From: Acidobacteriota bacterium
GTDB taxonomy: Bacteria > Acidobacteriota > Terriglobia > Terriglobales > Acidobacteriaceae
Length of the DNA: 64,000 nucleotides
Direction: 5' to 3'
Assembly (NCBI GenBank): GCA_018268855.1
Contig: JAFDVR010000017.1
Location: 434,001 to 498,000 of the forward strand
The position numbers and the translations under genes were made by a program. How positions within the stretch are numbered: the first letter of the stretch is position 1; each line of letters opens with the position of its first letter. Under the pieces are notes generated by a model. That model was not told the DNA's origin. It did not search any database and worked only from the letters and a program-made list of their open reading frames with translations. Below, one piece after another: positions 30,692 through 39,182 of this stretch.

Positions 30692-31660
30692 ATGATGCGA
30701 GGCGATCGAGGAATAGTCAGTGCACTCCTTTGCGCTTCTCTGCTGATGGGAGCACGGATACACGCGGCCAGCTTTGCCGAAGCTGAAGCGCTGGCAAAGA
30801 AAGGCCATGCCGACGAAGCGATTGCGCAGCTCAAGGCAGTCACATCTGCTACGCCAAACGACGCTCGTGCGCATGCCCTGCTGTGTCGCGTGTATGCAAC
30901 GATGGAGCACTTTGACGATGCCACGCGCGAGTGCGAGGCTGCGGCACGCATCTCTCCGAACAGCAGTGAGTATCAACTTGAGCTTGCTCGCGCCTACGGC
31001 GCAAAGGCCGACCATGCAGGACCGTTTACGGGCATGAAGCTGGTCGGTAGGATCCGTGGAGGATTTGAGCGCGCGGTACAACTAGATGGATCGAATGTGG
31101 ACGCGTTGAGCGATCTCGGCCAGTTTTATGTAGATGCTCCTGGGATTGTGGGTGGTGGCACCGATAAAGCGCGTGCGCTTGCACCGAAGTTGATGGCATT
31201 GAAGGCTGCGCGCGGGCATCGCCTGCTCGGCATGGCTGCGGCGAAGGACGGCGACTACGGCACGGCAGATGCCGAGTTTCAGAAGGAACTCAACGTAGCG
31301 CATAGTGCAGAGGCTTACGTCGATCTCGCAAACTACGCGATGAGCCGCAAGCAGTGGGCCAAGGCTGCGCAGTATGCGGTGGAGGCTATCCGCCATGATG
31401 GGAAACATGCGGGCGATTCGATTGACGCTGCGAAGTTATTGGTGAAGATGGGCCGCAATATGGATGTGGCGGAGAGCGCTTATCGGGCTTACTTCTCTTC
31501 TCCGGCGATGTCTGCGGGAACACCGGTGTTTTACGTGCACACGCTTTTAGGTGAGAGTCTGGCAAAGCATGGTGACAAGGACGGCGCGGTGAAGGAGTTT
31601 CAGGCGGCGCTTGCCCTGGCACATGATTATCCGCGTGCGAAGAAAGGGCTCGGCCAATGA
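30692..31660 (+). CDS. Exported TPR-repeat protein
   Basis: 322 residues (start 30692, or 30695 where GGAGG spacing is better). A signal peptide (about 1-27) is followed by tetratricopeptide-like repeats from about 30 to 322: FAEAEALAKKGHADEAIAQL, ARAHALLCRVYATMEHFDDA, AVKEFQAALALAHDYPRAKK. TPRs mediate protein contacts, so it may scaffold the adaptor and channel on either side of it. It lies 13 bases after the adaptor and overlaps the tolC-like gene by 4 bases. Confidence 0.85.
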   Translation: MMRGDRGIVSALLCASLLMGARIHAASFAEAEALAKKGHADEAIAQLKAVTSATPNDARAHALLCRVYATMEHFDDATRECEAAARISPNSSEYQLELARAYGAKADHAGPFTGMKLVGRIRGGFERAVQLDGSNVDALSDLGQFYVDAPGIVGGGTDKARALAPKLMALKAARGHRLLGMAAAKDGDYGTADAEFQKELNVAHSAEAYVDLANYAMSRKQWAKAAQYAVEAIRHDGKHAGDSIDAAKLLVKMGRNMDVAESAYRAYFSSPAMSAGTPVFYVHTLLGESLAKHGDKDGAVKEFQAALALAHDYPRAKKGLGQ

Positions 31661-32991
31661 AACGGACTCTTCTCGTTTGCGCCATTGTGTTGACCAGCCT
31701 TACTTCCGGTGCGCAGGTTTCGTTTCAGACTGCGATCGATCTTGCATTGCGGAACAATCCGCGCGTGAAGATGGCCGAGGCAGAAGTAGAACGCACGCGC
31801 TCCATTCTGGCCGAAGCGAAGGATGTTTATATCCCATCTCTAACAGCCGGCTCCGGGCTCGGTTACACGTATGGCTTTCCTGTCGGAACGCCAACTCTGT
31901 ACAACTTCACCGTGCAATCACTGGTCTTTGATCAGTCGCAGTTCAACTACATTCGGGCTGCGCGCAAGGGCATGGAAGCGGCCAATCTGAATCTTCAGGA
32001 CATTCGTCAGCAGGTCGCCGAGGATGCGGCATTGACGTACATTGCGCTGGACAACGATCTGCAGCGTTCGCGCACGCTCGAGCAGCAGTCTTCCGCCGCA
32101 GAACGGTTAGTCGACATTGTGCAGCAGCGACTTGATGCGGGCCAGGATACAGCGATGGAGTTGACGCGCTCGCGGATCTCGTCTGCGCAGGTGAGGCTCC
32201 GCCGGATTCAAGTAGCGAACGATATCCACGTACAACGCATACATCTTGCGCGCGTGACCGGACTGCCTGCCGATACGCTCACCACCGATACAGCGAGCAT
32301 TCCGGCGTTTCCTTCGCCAGCAAGCGTGAGTGCGCCGGATACGGCTTTGTCGCCCGCAGTTCAGGCTGCTTATAAGAATGCCGATTCCAAGCTGCAGCAG
32401 GCTTTTGGCGATAAGCGGAGACTATACAGGCCGCAGATCGGTTTCGCTGCACAGTATGCGCGATTTGCGTCCTTCAACAATTACAAGACGTTCTATTGCC
32501 AGAAGTTGTCCGATGGTTCCACGGACCCGAATTGCAATCTCTCCAACAACATCTCGTTCGGTATTCAACTCACATGGCCCCTCTTCGACTTCGCGCGACG
32601 TGCAAAGGCCCGTGAATCCATAGCCGAAGCTGTTCGCTCCCGGCATGAAGCAGACTATATTCGCGACCAGTTCTTGGATGGACGGCTAAAGGCCGCAACT
32701 TCTGCAAGTGAATTGCAGGTGCGTACAGAAATCGCCTCACTGGACCGCGATCTTGCGCAACAACAGCTTGATGTTGTGCGCACCGAAATCACTGCGGGTA
32801 ATCCAAACGGCCAGCCCGTCACTCCCAAAGACGAGCAAAACGCGCTCGTCCAGGAACGCCAGAAGTATCTGGATTATCTGGATGCCGATTTTCAACTCCG
32901 CCAGGCCGAGCTTTCCCTGCTGCGTAACGCCGGGCAACTGGAGAGTTGGATCAAGTCATCCGTCCGTATGACGCCAGCCGGTCAGCCATAA
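31657..32991 (+). CDS. TolC-family outer membrane channel protein
   Basis: 444 residues with a signal peptide (about 1-21) and the standard two-repeat TolC pattern: VSFQTAIDLALRNNPRVKMA, FDQSQFNYIRAARKGMEAAN, and later LSNNISFGIQLTWPLFDFAR. Size is typical. It overlaps the TPR gene by 4 bases (ATGA) and completes an adaptor-TPR-channel operon. The inner-membrane pump must come from another locus. Confidence 0.88.
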   Translation: MKRTLLVCAIVLTSLTSGAQVSFQTAIDLALRNNPRVKMAEAEVERTRSILAEAKDVYIPSLTAGSGLGYTYGFPVGTPTLYNFTVQSLVFDQSQFNYIRAARKGMEAANLNLQDIRQQVAEDAALTYIALDNDLQRSRTLEQQSSAAERLVDIVQQRLDAGQDTAMELTRSRISSAQVRLRRIQVANDIHVQRIHLARVTGLPADTLTTDTASIPAFPSPASVSAPDTALSPAVQAAYKNADSKLQQAFGDKRRLYRPQIGFAAQYARFASFNNYKTFYCQKLSDGSTDPNCNLSNNISFGIQLTWPLFDFARRAKARESIAEAVRSRHEADYIRDQFLDGRLKAATSASELQVRTEIASLDRDLAQQQLDVVRTEITAGNPNGQPVTPKDEQNALVQERQKYLDYLDADFQLRQAELSLLRNAGQLESWIKSSVRMTPAGQP

Positions 32992-33015
32992 AGGCCGCAG
33001 CACATCGGAGCTTCT

Positions 33016-33330
33016 ATGCGCATATTTCTTATCGTCATTGTTGTTCTCCTCGGCATTGCAGTCTTTCTTGGGCTGCATCACGACCGCACCATGACAACGC
33101 ACTATGATTCCCTCCAACGTGGTGCCACGGAATCTCAGGTGCGATCGACGATGGGCAATCCGCCTGAGACAAATTCTGCCTGCACTGCCTATGGCACGAC
33201 GGTGAATGGCGAGTGCAACCACGTGCTCGTCTATCGCGGAGCGTTTTCTTTTCTTACCAAAAAGCACTGGCTGTTCTTTGTCGATCGCGCCGGAAATCTG
33301 GTGGATAAGTCCATGCAGGTGGAACCATAA
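33016..33330 (+). CDS. Small membrane-anchored protein with SmpA/BamE-like motif
   Basis: 104 residues. One N-terminal membrane helix (about 2-20) precedes a short domain with YDSLQRGATESQVRSTMGNP, which resembles the SmpA/OmlA (BamE) helix-turn motif of the form kGmtkeeVlalLGxP. Two or three cysteines (TNSACTAYGTTVNGECNH) could form a disulfide. The BamE-like call is weak; the gene itself, 24 bases after the tolC-like gene, looks real. Confidence 0.6.
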   Translation: MRIFLIVIVVLLGIAVFLGLHHDRTMTTHYDSLQRGATESQVRSTMGNPPETNSACTAYGTTVNGECNHVLVYRGAFSFLTKKHWLFFVDRAGNLVDKSMQVEP

Positions 33331-33408
33331 AGGGTGTCTCGCATCGGCACTATTGCTGCACCAAATTGAGTGCACTGGCGGTGACGGAGTGGTAAACTAT
33401 AGGCAGTT

Positions 33409-34887
33409 ATGGCTCCCTTAAAAACCCTGTTTCTGAACCCCCCTTCGTTTGAGAACTTCGATGGTGGCGCCTCTTCACGCTGGCCCGCTACGCGCGAGAT
33501 CGAGTCTTACTGGTACCCCGTGTGGCTCGCCTATCCCGCCGGCATGCTTGAAGGTTCGCGCCTGCTTGACGCTCCGCCGCACCATGTCTCGGCGCAGGAA
33601 ACCATCGAGATCGCGAAGGGCTATGAGTTCCTCGTGCTATTCACCTCCACCGTTGGCTGGTCGGGTGACCACGCATTGGCGCAGGCGATCAAGGCAGCGA
33701 ACCCGTCGGTCAAGATTGCCTTTGTTGGACCGCCGGTTACTACCGATCCCGACCGCGCACTGGATGAATGCAGCGCTATCGACTTTGTCTGCCGCCGCGA
33801 GTTCGATTTCTCCGTCGTGGAGTTTGCGAACCGCAAGGCGCTGAATGAGATTCTCGGCATCTCCTATCGCGGTGAGAACGGCGAGCACATTCATAATCCC
33901 GACCGTCCGCAGATCGAAGATTTGGATGCCTTGCCATGGGTAACTGATATCTACAAGCGCGATATGGACGTGACACGCTACAACGTGCCGTTCCTTCTGC
34001 ATCCGTATGTGGCGCTGTACTCTACGCGCGGATGTCCGGCGCAGTGCACCTATTGCCTCTGGCCGCAGACTCTCTCCGGCCATGCATGGCGCAAGCGTTC
34101 GACTGATGATGTGGCCGCTGAGATGAAACATGCGAAGGAGCTTTGGCCCGACGTCAAAGAGTTCTTCTTTGATGACGACACCTTCAACATTCAGAAAGCG
34201 CGCACCATTGAACTGTGCGAGAAGTTGAAGCCGCTCGGACTTACATGGTCGTGCACGTCCCGCGTAACGACTGACCGTGACACGTTGAAAGCCATGAAGG
34301 AAGCTGGCTGCCGTCTGCTGATCGTGGGTTTTGAGTCCGGCGATCCGCAGATCCTCAAGAACATCAAGAAGGGTGCCACGGTTGAGCGCGCCCGCCAATT
34401 CGTCAAGGACTGCCACGATCTCGGTCTCGTGATTCACGCTGACTTTATCCTCGGCCTGCCGGGTGAGACGAAGGAGTCGATCCGCAACACGATCAATTTT
34501 GCCAAGTCGCTCGATTGCGAGACCATCCAGGTTTCGATCGCACACGCCTATCCGGGCACGGAGTTCTACGATTTCGCCAAGAAGAACGGCTTCATCACCA
34601 ACGAATCGATGGACGACGGCAGTGGACACCAGATGGCGCACATCGAGTACCCCGGCCTGCCTACCGATTACGTAATGGAGATGGTGCACAAGTTCTACGA
34701 TGAGTACTACTTCCGTCCCAAGGCTGCGTTCCGCGTTGTCTGGAAGGCGATCGTAAACCGCGACGTACCGCGTCTTTACGAAGAGGCGAAGGCGTTTCTC
34801 AAGTTGCGTGCTCAGCGTAATCGCGCCGTAAAGGAAAAGCGTGCGGCAGCGGCGCTGAAGACGCAGGAATCTGTCAGCAACGCATAA
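33409..34887 (+). CDS. hpnJ: Hopanoid-associated B12-binding-type radical SAM protein HpnJ
   Basis: 492 residues. The N-terminal Rossmann-like region (about 1-180) is of the cobalamin-binding type. The radical SAM core has Cys209, Cys213 and Cys216 in STRGCPAQCTYCLWPQ, followed by EFFFDDDTFNIQKARTIELC and LIVGFESGDPQILKNIKKGA. The protein begins LNPPSFENFDGGASSRWPAT, typical of HpnJ. In other bacteria HpnJ is required for the cyclitol ether head group of bacteriohopanetetrol. Supporting context: hpnC-hpnD-hpnE lie 2-5 kb away on the other strand. A strong terminator follows. Confidence 0.9.
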   Translation: MAPLKTLFLNPPSFENFDGGASSRWPATREIESYWYPVWLAYPAGMLEGSRLLDAPPHHVSAQETIEIAKGYEFLVLFTSTVGWSGDHALAQAIKAANPSVKIAFVGPPVTTDPDRALDECSAIDFVCRREFDFSVVEFANRKALNEILGISYRGENGEHIHNPDRPQIEDLDALPWVTDIYKRDMDVTRYNVPFLLHPYVALYSTRGCPAQCTYCLWPQTLSGHAWRKRSTDDVAAEMKHAKELWPDVKEFFFDDDTFNIQKARTIELCEKLKPLGLTWSCTSRVTTDRDTLKAMKEAGCRLLIVGFESGDPQILKNIKKGATVERARQFVKDCHDLGLVIHADFILGLPGETKESIRNTINFAKSLDCETIQVSIAHAYPGTEFYDFAKKNGFITNESMDDGSGHQMAHIEYPGLPTDYVMEMVHKFYDEYYFRPKAAFRVVWKAIVNRDVPRLYEEAKAFLKLRAQRNRAVKEKRAAAALKTQESVSNA

Positions 34888-34904
34888 CCAGTTCTGCAAT
34901 CAGA

Positions 34905-34940
34905 AGAAAAGCGCGAGCAATGCTCGCGCTTTTCTTTTTT
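34905..34940. terminator. Strong terminator after hpnJ, likely bidirectional
   Basis: A perfect 14-bp stem (34905-34918 with 34922-34935), a 3-base loop, and a T-tract to 34940, beginning 18 bases after the hpnJ stop codon. On the minus strand the opposite arm also ends in CTTTTCTTCT, so it can stop transcripts from both sides, including the small convergent gene that ends at 34949. Confidence 0.92.
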
Positions 34941-34948
34941 GAAGATGA

Positions 34949-35149
34949 TTACGCTTCGGACAATTGCTCTGGTGGCTCCTCCTTGCCAGCTTCTGTAAAC
35001 TCACGCAATGGTGTGACGCGCGTTTGTGGCAGAACCTCTGGATAGTTTTCCTGAATGAAAGCGATCATTTTTCGCGGACGATGCAGCGCAGGTCGAATGC
35101 CTGTCCCGCGGTAGGTGCGCTGATTAGGCAACGCACCTTCATGGTGCAT
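34949..35149 (-). CDS. Possible small protein, 66 residues
   Basis: An in-frame reading on the minus strand, from an ATG at 35149, gives a basic N-terminus (MHHEGALPNQRTYRGTG) followed by RPRKMIAFIQENYPEVLPQT and an acidic end. Codon use resembles neighbouring genes, and the hpnJ terminator doubles as its terminator. The frame is open further upstream to 35320. No ribosome site is convincing and no family is recognised, so this is tentative. The 200 bases from 35150 to 35351 hold nothing else I can support. Confidence 0.38.
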   Translation of the reverse strand: MHHEGALPNQRTYRGTGIRPALHRPRKMIAFIQENYPEVLPQTRVTPLREFTEAGKEEPPEQLSEA

Positions 35150-35351
35150 TCTTTGAAATTGGTCACCTGCAGACCGCGACTTGCCATCCCCCTGCTTGGA
35201 TTCCTTGCAAATGCGAGGAACTCTTCTCACAGAGTCGCTATGGGGACCGTGTAGTCCAGATATGCAGTGGGCATGCTGCTTAGCGCGTTGGCTTTTGACG
35301 GATTTAAAATATGTGTACACCGGTGTTTATTTGCGAGGTAGCATAGCTGCC

Positions 35352-35843
35352 ATGCGGTTCCGCACACATAGCACGCAAAAGGCAATCGTATGGATTACAA
35401 TGTCCGGAATATGGATTGCGGATAAGTCATGGGCTCTGCCATATGACAGGGCTCGCAGACATCATAGTGAAGCCGCTCTGGATGTCTTCGTCTTATGTGC
35501 ATGGACACCGATGCTTCTCTTCCAAATCTTCCAGGCTTTCTATGGAGGAGCAGTACTGGACTCAGACCGCCTGATACTACGGCGAGCTTTCCGCCGGCTT
35601 GAAATCTCCTATCGCGATATTGTCTCCGCGCGCGTGAAATATATACCGCAAAAGATTGATAACGCGAATGCCGTTGAGTTGGAAATCGCACAGTTGGGAG
35701 CCAACATCTTCCCTCACAGACAAGAAACGATTGTTCTGGAGAAACCCGAGTGGTTCCTCGACGAACTCCATGCACGCGCACCGCACATCACAGTACTTCC
35801 GAATTATCGCGAAGGAACGCTCTTCGCCAAGCCGATACAATAA
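35352..35843 (+). CDS. Membrane protein with PH-like (bPH) domain, hypothetical
   Basis: 163 residues from the ATG at 35352 (GAGGT upstream). Two hydrophobic segments (about 10-25 and 45-65) are followed by a short domain reading LDSDRLILRRAFRRLEISYR, then DIVSARVKYI and IVLEKPEWFLDELHARAPHI. That strand pattern is like bacterial PH-like domains, which often contact membranes or peptides. Not otherwise recognised. It ends 6 bases before the first small EamA gene, so the two are probably cotranscribed. Confidence 0.6.
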   Translation: MRFRTHSTQKAIVWITMSGIWIADKSWALPYDRARRHHSEAALDVFVLCAWTPMLLFQIFQAFYGGAVLDSDRLILRRAFRRLEISYRDIVSARVKYIPQKIDNANAVELEIAQLGANIFPHRQETIVLEKPEWFLDELHARAPHITVLPNYREGTLFAKPIQ

Positions 35844-35849
35844 GAGTGC

Positions 35850-36260
35850 ATGTCGCACCGGCTTCCCTTCCATCGATATCTGCTTCTTTTCTGCGTGATG
35901 ATTGGCGCGTCCGTGGGGGATGCCTTGCTGGACCGCGGTATGCGCGATGTGGGTGCCGTATCTATCCACCATCTTGGAGCATTGTTGACTGCTCTGCTGA
36001 ACCCTTGGGTGTTCACAGGTATTCTCGTCCTAATTGGATTTATGGCTTCGTATATGACTGCGTTGAGTTGGGCGGACCTCACTTTTGTGCTGCCTTCCAC
36101 CGCTTTCGGCAATGTCATCACGGCCCTTATCAGCAGACTGTGGCTGCACGAAAGCATCTCGCCGATGCGTTGGGCTGGAATTGTTTTAATTGTGTTAGGG
36201 GTAGGATTTGTGGCAAACGGACCTTCACTGACTGAGAGGCCCGTGGAGACGACTGACTGA
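35850..36260 (+). CDS. Half-size EamA/SMR-like four-helix membrane protein
   Basis: 136 residues with four membrane helices (about 9-28, 40-60, 62-85, 108-128), equal to one half of an EamA transporter. The conserved end is WADLTFVLPSTAFGNVITAL, then LHESISPMRWAGIVLIVLGV. Half-size proteins of this kind (ArnE/ArnF, SMR) act as pairs that move lipid-linked substrates or drugs across the inner membrane. A second half-size paralogue lies 230 bases downstream, and hopanoid genes flank both, so lipid flipping is a reasonable but unproven guess. Confidence 0.8.
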   Translation: MSHRLPFHRYLLLFCVMIGASVGDALLDRGMRDVGAVSIHHLGALLTALLNPWVFTGILVLIGFMASYMTALSWADLTFVLPSTAFGNVITALISRLWLHESISPMRWAGIVLIVLGVGFVANGPSLTERPVETTD

Positions 36261-36261
36261 T

Positions 36262-36444
36262 TTACGCAGCGTCAGCCAGATGATTATCTGCAACTTGCGC
36301 GTCTGCTGCTTCTGTTTTGCGAGTAGAAGTGACACAGGCAAAGAGGAAGTTCTCCATCGTCTCCTCCTCCTGCGCATGCAGAACGGCCGAGGGATTGGCA
36401 TAAAGACGGGCGACTTCTCGCATAGCCAGAAACGGAAGAAACAT
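36262..36444 (-). CDS. Small 60-residue protein with strong ribosome site
   Basis: A short minus-strand gene from the ATG at 36444, preceded by GGAGG with 6-base spacing, ending at a TAA at 36262-36264. The product begins MFLPFLAMREVARLYANPSA and ends in a polar, Ala/Asp-rich stretch (EAADAQVADNHLADAA). It lies between, and antisense-oriented to, the two half-size EamA genes, ending one base past the first one's stop. No family recognised. The ribosome site is the main evidence. Confidence 0.5.
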   Translation of the reverse strand: MFLPFLAMREVARLYANPSAVLHAQEEETMENFLFACVTSTRKTEAADAQVADNHLADAA

Positions 36445-36493
36445 TGCAAACCTCCGCAAACATAGATGGGAGAGAGATGAAAGGCAGGCAGGA

Positions 36494-36880
36494 TTGGTTT
36501 TCTCGGTAGCCCCACAAACCTGGGTCAGCATTTTAGCTGTGGTCACTTCAGCGACAGCAGGTGACATTCTGATCGCACACGCTATGAAGGCTGTGGACCT
36601 GGATGCAGTGCGTGCGGAGCGAGGGTTAAAGGGCGCCATCGTAGCTGTCATCACTTCACCCACGCTGATCCTCGGCATCGCGTGCATGGCCGTCAGCTTC
36701 TTTTCCCTTTTGTTTTCACTATCTGGGGCTGACCTGTCCCTGGTGGCGCCCGCAACGGCTTCCCTCACCTTTGTGACCACGGCGATTGCCGCCAAGTTCA
36801 TCCTGAAAGAAAATGTGGATCGCCGCCGGTGGCTGGCTGCACTATGTATCTGTGTTGGGGTAGTTCTGCTGGCGTTTTAA
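36494..36880 (+). CDS. Second half-size EamA/SMR-like four-helix membrane protein
   Basis: 128 residues with four membrane helices and an EamA-like end: ADLSLVAPATASLTFVTTAI, LKENVDRRRWLAALCICVGV. It resembles the 136-residue neighbour in length and layout, including the WADLTFVLPST/GADLSLVAPAT segment, so the two may form a heterodimer. The best start is a TTG at 36494; no in-frame ATG is available and the ribosome site (AGGCAGG) is too close, so the true start is uncertain. Its stop codon overlaps the hpnE stop by 4 bases (TTAA). Confidence 0.72.
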   Translation: MVFSVAPQTWVSILAVVTSATAGDILIAHAMKAVDLDAVRAERGLKGAIVAVITSPTLILGIACMAVSFFSLLFSLSGADLSLVAPATASLTFVTTAIAAKFILKENVDRRRWLAALCICVGVVLLAF

Positions 36881-38253
36881 GTCGCGGCGAGGAAGCGCAT
36901 GAGTCCCTGCCCGGGCAAGTCAGGCTGCAGGAATTTGCTCGTGTTCCCGGTAACAGCTTCCGCGGCAAGATAACCGCTGCGGACGCCACCTTCCATCGTG
37001 GAAGGCCAGCCTGTGCGCGTCCAATCGCCAGCCAGAAAGAGACCTTCGCATTGCGTAGTTTGCTGTGGACGATAGGCATCGAGCCCAGGCAACACGGAAA
37101 ATGTGGCACGCGCTTCTTTCAGAATGCCGTTCTTTAGCAGTTTTGCATCCTTTGCTGCGGGAAAGAACATGGCAAGCTCGCGCAGAGCGCTTTGTGTAAT
37201 TTCATCGCGTGATTCGTGCAATTCGGCATGAGATGCGCTGATGACGAGTTCTACATAATGAGCACCGCTGCGGCGAATGCGGCCTTTGTTGAATAGCCAC
37301 TGGACACCGGTATCGAGCAGAACGGCGTGATCGAGATCCGTAATCTCCCGGTCGAACCATAGGTGCAGGGTGGTTATGGGCGCGTGTGTGAAACGAGAGA
37401 GGTCGAGTCCTAGATCGACTTCTGGTGGCAATAATCGCTGTACCTGCTCAAATGGCACCGCAAGAATAAGTGCGTCGGCGCTCAGCGATTCGTCTTCCAA
37501 ATGAATCCACCACCTGCCGTCCAGCCGTTGCACAGGTGTATCTACGTTTTTGCCGAGCAAGAAACGTGTTCCTTGCGCCTCTGCTTTTTTGGCCACTTCA
37601 CCGAAGAACTCTGAAAGCGGAATAGCGGGAATACCGAGCCTTCCACCTTCTGCCGATTTCAAAAAACCCTCATGGAAAACCTGTCCTGCATAGCGTAGCG
37701 AGCAGTTTTCAAATCTATCATTGAGTGCGCCCACAATGACTGGTTCCCAAAAATGTTTGATGGCGCGCTGCGTCTGTCCGGTACGTTTCAGCCATGCGGA
37801 GAAGCTCTGCCCGTCAGTCAACGGATAGCCGCGCATGAACTCCAGCAGACCGCGTGCGATGACTACCTTATCAGGCACCGACAACATCGGCACACGCAGA
37901 AAATCAAACGAAGCATGAAGCGGCGCCGGCATGGCTCCTGGTTGAATGCGCGAGAGGCGTCCGTTCGGCTCGAGAAAATTCAGTTGATCGTACCAGCGGA
38001 TACGATCGTCCACACCAGCATTCGCAGCAAGATAACGAAGGTTCGTGCAGCAGCCCAGCAGCACATGCTGGCAATCGACCCTCTCCTGCAATGCGGGATG
38101 GAGATACGAATACGCGCGGCCACCGACGAAGGGTTTCCGTTCCACCACCGTCACGCGCGCGCCCGCGCCCGTGCCAGAGAGTGCGGAGGCCGCAGCCAAG
38201 CCAGCTACGCCAGCGCCTACGATTAGCACATCGGAGTGAGTCGCCGCATTCAT
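36877..38253 (-). CDS. hpnE: Hydroxysqualene dehydroxylase HpnE (squalene-associated FAD-dependent desaturase)
   Basis: HpnE reduces hydroxysqualene to squalene, the last step of the HpnCDE route. 458 residues: an N-terminal FAD-binding Rossmann motif (VLIVGAGVAGLAAASALSGT), RAYSYLHPAL, a central substrate domain, and the C-terminal FAD motif (GLFLAGDWTRTGWPSTMEGG). It is the last gene of the ADH-hpnC-hpnD-hpnE operon; its start overlaps the hpnD stop by 4 bases. Confidence 0.93.
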   Translation of the reverse strand: MNAATHSDVLIVGAGVAGLAAASALSGTGAGARVTVVERKPFVGGRAYSYLHPALQERVDCQHVLLGCCTNLRYLAANAGVDDRIRWYDQLNFLEPNGRLSRIQPGAMPAPLHASFDFLRVPMLSVPDKVVIARGLLEFMRGYPLTDGQSFSAWLKRTGQTQRAIKHFWEPVIVGALNDRFENCSLRYAGQVFHEGFLKSAEGGRLGIPAIPLSEFFGEVAKKAEAQGTRFLLGKNVDTPVQRLDGRWWIHLEDESLSADALILAVPFEQVQRLLPPEVDLGLDLSRFTHAPITTLHLWFDREITDLDHAVLLDTGVQWLFNKGRIRRSGAHYVELVISASHAELHESRDEITQSALRELAMFFPAAKDAKLLKNGILKEARATFSVLPGLDAYRPQQTTQCEGLFLAGDWTRTGWPSTMEGGVRSGYLAAEAVTGNTSKFLQPDLPGQGLMRFLAAT

Positions 38254-39182
38254 GCAATCATCCGGTTCACGAAGGAGAGCACCATGCCCTTCCCCAGCAG
38301 GGTGAGCTTGCGCGATGCGGGAACGCCCATGCGCGTGGAAAAGACCTGCGCAGGACTGGCAGCGATACGCTCCAGCAACTCGCGATAGATGGCAGCAAGC
38401 ACCTGCATCGCCGCGCGCGCATCGCGGTCGAGCAGTGGGATCAACTCATCCGCCGCCTTGTAATACTCGCGTGCGCGTTCGATCTCCTGCCGCAGCAAAG
38501 GCAGCATTGCCTTTCCGGCATTCGCGTTCTGGGCATCCAGAATCTGCTGCGCCGTCACGCCGTGATAGTTCATATCTTCAAGAGGCAGATAGATGCGTCC
38601 GCGTTCGGCATCTTCGCGCACGTCTCGCAAAATGTTGGTGAGTTGGAATGCGATGCCAGTATGTTCCGCGAACTTCTCCGCGCGCGTATCGCTATATCCA
38701 AAGACGCGGATGCACACCAGACCCACGACAGAAGCTACCAGATAGCAGTAACGGTAAAGGTCATCGAAGCTTTCGTAAATCTCATACGACTTGCCACTCG
38801 CATCCATCGCAGTCAACACGCCTTCTTTCGTAGGCATCAGGTCCATCGTCGTTCCCGCGACAAGCTGCTCCAGCAATTCATCTGGAATGGCGAACCTCTG
38901 CTGCGTGTCGTTCAGCGCAAGAAAGATGAGATCGGAAGTTGCTCCACCCGCGCGCGCCGCCCGCCATGTATCAAGCCACTGCTGCATCAATACGCGACGA
39001 TCTTCGATGGAAATCGATTCGTCATCGGAGAGATCGTCGGCCTTACGCATGAACGCGTAAATCGCGCACATGGCATCGGACTTATGCTTCGGCAGCGCGA
39101 GAAAGGCATAGTAGAAGTTCTTCGCCTCAATGCGAGCAATGGTGCGGCAATGTTCATACGCCACTGTGAGTTGCGCCGTCAT
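38250..39182 (-). CDS. hpnD: Presqualene diphosphate synthase HpnD
   Basis: HpnD joins two farnesyl diphosphates to presqualene diphosphate. From the ATG at 39182 it has 310 residues: NFYYAFLALPKHKSDAMCAI, the first Asp-rich motif ADDLSDD (Asp49-Asp53), and the second, NILRDVREDAERGRIYLP. The start overlaps the hpnC stop (ATGA). The frame runs open upstream to 39425, but that stretch lies inside hpnC and is not plausible coding sequence. Confidence 0.92.
   Translation of the reverse strand: MTAQLTVAYEHCRTIARIEAKNFYYAFLALPKHKSDAMCAIYAFMRKADDLSDDESISIEDRRVLMQQWLDTWRAARAGGATSDLIFLALNDTQQRFAIPDELLEQLVAGTTMDLMPTKEGVLTAMDASGKSYEIYESFDDLYRYCYLVASVVGLVCIRVFGYSDTRAEKFAEHTGIAFQLTNILRDVREDAERGRIYLPLEDMNYHGVTAQQILDAQNANAGKAMLPLLRQEIERAREYYKAADELIPLLDRDARAAMQVLAAIYRELLERIAASPAQVFSTRMGVPASRKLTLLGKGMVLSFVNRMIA

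Noticed and set aside
33637..34899. A 420-codon minus-strand frame opposite hpnJ
   Set aside because: Shadow of hpnJ; no recognisable domain and the radical SAM motif is on the plus strand.
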